Source: JBEKTW01 sp049515655
Lineage (GTDB): Bacteria > Bacteroidota > Ignavibacteria > UBA10030 > SZUA-254
Assembly (NCBI GenBank): GCA_049515655.1
Contig: JBEKTW010000006.1
Location: 98,289-162,288, forward strand
Reading direction: 5' to 3'
DNA: 64,000 nt
Shown: positions 61,592 through 64,000 of the stretch, one piece after another
How positions within the stretch are numbered: the first letter of the stretch is position 1
Layout of the letters: every line of letters begins with the position of its first letter
Notes under the pieces: generated by a model
Seen by the model: the letters and a program-made list of their open reading frames with translations, nothing else
Database searches by the model: none
What the model was told of the DNA's origin: nothing
Position numbers and translations under genes: made by a program

Positions 61592-63481
61592 TTAACCGAA
61601 ATGAACGACCTTGCCGCGCTCGAGCAGCATTTCAATGATAACGCGCGAAATTACCACGGCGCTGAACACGCTCGCCACAATACCGATCATGAGCGTTAGC
61701 GCGAATCCCTGAACGGGGCCCGTCCCGAACTGGTACAGGATGACACCCGTGATAAAAGCGGTCAGGTTCGCGTCGAAAATCGCCGTGAAAGCTCTCGTGT
61801 ACCCGGCGTCGATCGCGGCCGCCAGCGTTTTGCCGGTGACCGACTCTTCGCGGATACGCTCGAAAATAAGCACGTTCGCATCGACGGCGATACCCATCGT
61901 GAGAATGAGGCCGGCGATGCCGGGTAACGTGAGCGTTCCCTGAAAGCCCGCCAGAACCCCGAGCACGAACAGAAGATTCAACAGGAGCGCGATGTCTGCC
62001 ATCGTGCCGCCGGTACTGTAGTACATGAGCATGAAGACAACCGTCAATCCAAATGCGAGCAGGGCAGACCACACACCCTGCCGGATGGAGTCTTCGCCGA
62101 GTGACGGTCCGACCGTCGCTTGCTGTACGATTTCGACAGGAGCAGGCAGCGCGCCGGCTTTCAGAACGATTTCGATCAGCTTGGCTTCATCGACGTTTTC
62201 CATGCCCTCGATTTGCGATCTACCGCCGATGATTTTCGACCTCACGACCGGCGCCGAGAAACACGCTCCGTCCATGATAATGGCGAGGCGCTTGCCCACA
62301 TTCGCGCCCGTGATCCGGGCCCATTCGCGCGACCCTTCGCTGTTCATTTCCATCGTGACGATCGGCGTGTTGAAATTGGGGTCGATCGTCGCGTGCGCGT
62401 TGACGATCACGCCGCCGTTGATCTCTGCTTGTTTTTTCACCGCATGGAGTGCGAAGAACTTCTTCCCCTCGGTGACAAAACGGGGTTTCGCTTCCCATAC
62501 GAAGCTCATGTCCGACGGTAGAAGTCTCTTAACCTCCGGTTGTTCCAGAATCCGCATGACCTTGGCCTTATTCTCTTCGGTACTGAAGAGGTCGCCATTC
62601 CAATTCTGCTCCTCTCCCGGCCGAAGAAACGCATTTGCCAACGCGAAGAACGGATGCTCTTTCTCTGCCTTCTCCTGTGCCTTCACCTGCTCGCCCGGGA
62701 CTGCATTGAGAGAAGTGTCCGCTTTCGTCGTATCTTCATTCGAAGCCACGGTTTTTGATGTGTCCGCCGAAGTGGAATCGGTGAGGGGCTTTCCAGCCAA
62801 CAGCTTGTCGATCGACTGGTACACTTTCGATGTGATTTCGGGGTCGATGACCAATTTGAACTCCAGGAGTGCCGTACCCTGGAGAAGCTGCCGGACTTCT
62901 GCTTCCTTACTGACGCCGGGAAGTTCGACAATGATTCTCCTGGCACCCTGTTTCTGGATGGACGGCTCGGAGACGCCGTACTGGTCGACACGATTGCGAA
63001 CGATTTCCATTGCCCGGTCGATGGCGTTTGCGGATTCATCCTTCAATTTCTTGACGATGTCGTCGTCGCTGTCGCGGATACTGCCGTAGTACCGGCTCAT
63101 CCGGATTTGGCGGGTCTGGAACTTTACTTTTAAAACATCGATGATGTCTTCGTCGATCGATCGGGGCTCTGTCCGAATCTCCTGCATGACCGTATTGAAT
63201 GCATCGTCCTTGTTTTTTGCAAGGTCTTCAAGGAGCTTGAGGACGTTAACTTCGAGCACGACGCGCATTCCGCCCTGGAGGTCAAGTCCCAGCTTGATCC
63301 GCTTGAGGCGTGCCTGTCGTATATCGTTCTCATGATCATCCAGATACTTCAAGCTATCCTGGCCGGTCAAACTGCGGAGAGTTTGTGTCAGTCTGTAGTC
63401 ACTGTACGTTGGATAGAGGAAGTAGATGGAGAAAATGACGCAGAGAACAATAAAGATGATCTTACCGCGGTTCTTTTTCAC
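61592..63481 (-). CDS. secD: Protein export protein SecD
   Basis: This 629-residue protein has an N-terminal helix, the periplasmic P1 domain beginning with LGLDLQGGMRVVLEV, and a C-terminal six-helix part with GIAVDANVLIFERIREE and GIVASVFSAVVISRV. The start is GTG at 63481 (KKNRGKIIFIV). It forms the SecDF complex with the next gene. A low-complexity section near residues 230-270 (SADTSKTVASNEDTTKADTS) is inserted in the periplasmic domain, with no equivalent I recall in well-studied SecD. Confidence 0.95.
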   Translation of the reverse strand: MKKNRGKIIFIVLCVIFSIYFLYPTYSDYRLTQTLRSLTGQDSLKYLDDHENDIRQARLKRIKLGLDLQGGMRVVLEVNVLKLLEDLAKNKDDAFNTVMQEIRTEPRSIDEDIIDVLKVKFQTRQIRMSRYYGSIRDSDDDIVKKLKDESANAIDRAMEIVRNRVDQYGVSEPSIQKQGARRIIVELPGVSKEAEVRQLLQGTALLEFKLVIDPEITSKVYQSIDKLLAGKPLTDSTSADTSKTVASNEDTTKADTSLNAVPGEQVKAQEKAEKEHPFFALANAFLRPGEEQNWNGDLFSTEENKAKVMRILEQPEVKRLLPSDMSFVWEAKPRFVTEGKKFFALHAVKKQAEINGGVIVNAHATIDPNFNTPIVTMEMNSEGSREWARITGANVGKRLAIIMDGACFSAPVVRSKIIGGRSQIEGMENVDEAKLIEIVLKAGALPAPVEIVQQATVGPSLGEDSIRQGVWSALLAFGLTVVFMLMYYSTGGTMADIALLLNLLFVLGVLAGFQGTLTLPGIAGLILTMGIAVDANVLIFERIREESVTGKTLAAAIDAGYTRAFTAIFDANLTAFITGVILYQFGTGPVQGFALTLMIGIVASVFSAVVISRVIIEMLLERGKVVHFG

Positions 63482-64000
63482 GTAATTCTTTTGAAAATCC
63501 TAATTTTGGGTTGCGTTGAGATTGAGTCAACTAACTTACGAGTTGAAAATATAGCGTAAATTCCAATCAAAGTCAAAGATATTGGTGGGGAATCATTGCC
63601 GCGGGGACCCTCTGAGATATGAGTAGAAACGGTCCTTGGGGCTACACTCTGCACCCAAAAAGTTTTGGGTATTCTCCACCACTTTGGGGATCAGTTCCTT
63701 CTTCTCCGCCTACCAAGCTTTCCGATGCTATTCCCCGTTCAGCAAATGAGAGCAGCTTCTCGATCACAGGCAAATAAAGTCCGGAATCATCGGTCAAAAT
63801 CAGAAGCCGGCCCAGCGACGAGCCGGCTTGCTGCTAACCTGACTCGAATATCGCTACTTCGACAACACCATCTTCTTCTTTATGGCTATTTGTTTTCGGC
63901 TATTAGCTGTTGGCTTTTGGCGAGTGGCTTCTATCTTCTGTCTCCTGAATTCTGTCTTCTGACATCTTGACTCTCAGTTCTTTGTCATTCGTTCCTGGTC
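63482..64000. other. Intergenic end region, about 520 bp
   Basis: No gene is supported. A perfect hairpin has AAGCCGGC (63804-63811) pairing with GCCGGCTT (63822-63829) over a 10-nt loop, with no T-tract. The last 100 bases are pyrimidine-rich simple words (TTCTGTCTCCTG-like), of the same low-complexity kind as elsewhere. The secD promoter should lie near 63482-63600. Confidence 0.5.

Noticed and set aside
63665..63970. 101-codon open frame near the right edge
   Set aside because: Encodes mostly simple-repeat-derived residues with no ribosome-binding site.
1..64000. tRNA, rRNA or phage genes
   Set aside because: No tRNA-like cloverleaf with a TTCGA-type loop and no rRNA motif was recognised by eye on either strand, and no phage structural genes are present. 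A covariance-model search would be decisive for small RNAs.

Overview
The window looks like a chromosomal segment of a bacterium from the Ignavibacteria/Chlorobi side of the Bacteroidota (FCB) group. The best marker is the C-terminal type IX secretion sorting domain on the secreted 5'-nucleotidase (22146-23963; QNYPNPFNPTT, then GQEVATL, then GVYLYRLEAG), which is typical of that lineage. DUF2723, DUF1573, DinB and SpoIIE-phosphatase genes and intergenic repeats built from words such as AAATCC and TTGGTTCTT agree with this. No rRNA, tRNA, CRISPR array, phage or complete IS element was seen.

Layout. 1-4.4 kb: signalling block with a histidine kinase (5' end outside the window), a REC-SpoIIE phosphatase, an OmpR-type regulator and a GAF-SpoIIE phosphatase. 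4.6-5.1 kb: a GIY-YIG protein and a broken REP-associated transposase (RAYT) containing a perfect 32-bp palindrome. 5.2-7.1 kb: CPBP protease and an MbfA-like ferritin/VIT1 iron protein. 7.4-15.5 kb, minus strand: a tightly packed operon of SDR, UbiA prenyltransferase, DAGK-type lipid kinase, ThiL-like kinase, alpha-oxoamine synthase (serine palmitoyltransferase-like), B12/radical-SAM enzyme and SpoIIE phosphatase. 16.1-21.8 kb, plus strand and divergent: small membrane peptide, DUF3108 protein, PAP2 phosphatase, three NAD-dependent epimerases/reductases and a CPBP protein. 22.1-28.1 kb: secreted 5'-nucleotidase, a glycine-zipper protein, a large envelope protein and an Omp85-type barrel. 28.3-33.9 kb: lepA, two signal peptidases, a methyltransferase and hemW. 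34-44.9 kb: DUF2723 protein and a GDP-deoxyhexose/glycan cluster (gmd, rmd, three glycosyltransferases, flippase, deacetylase-like protein). 45.3-56.5 kb, minus strand: DinB and DUF1573 proteins, M24 peptidase, mutS, M1 peptidase and small membrane proteins. 56.8-63.5 kb: agmatinase-family protein, then histidine kinase, purA, a STAS protein, secF and secD.

The most interesting signal is a regulatory element found four times. It has three TGACA-like half-sites at an exact 11-bp period, and a TAnnnT -10-like hexamer whose first base lies 25 nt after the first base of the last half-site. It precedes both divergent lipid-type operons, the secreted 5'-nucleotidase and the 24973-26457 envelope protein. 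The architecture is that of a PhoB/PhoP-type box, and a secreted 5'-nucleotidase is a classic phosphate-starvation gene. I infer a phosphate-limitation regulon that couples phosphate scavenging to remodelling of membrane lipids through an undescribed sphingolipid/isoprenoid-like pathway. Inside the minus-strand operon, two kinases of different folds next to a UbiA enzyme suggest an alcohol, then monophosphate, then diphosphate, then prenyl-transfer sequence. These functional links are inference; the repeat geometry and gene order are read directly from the sequence.
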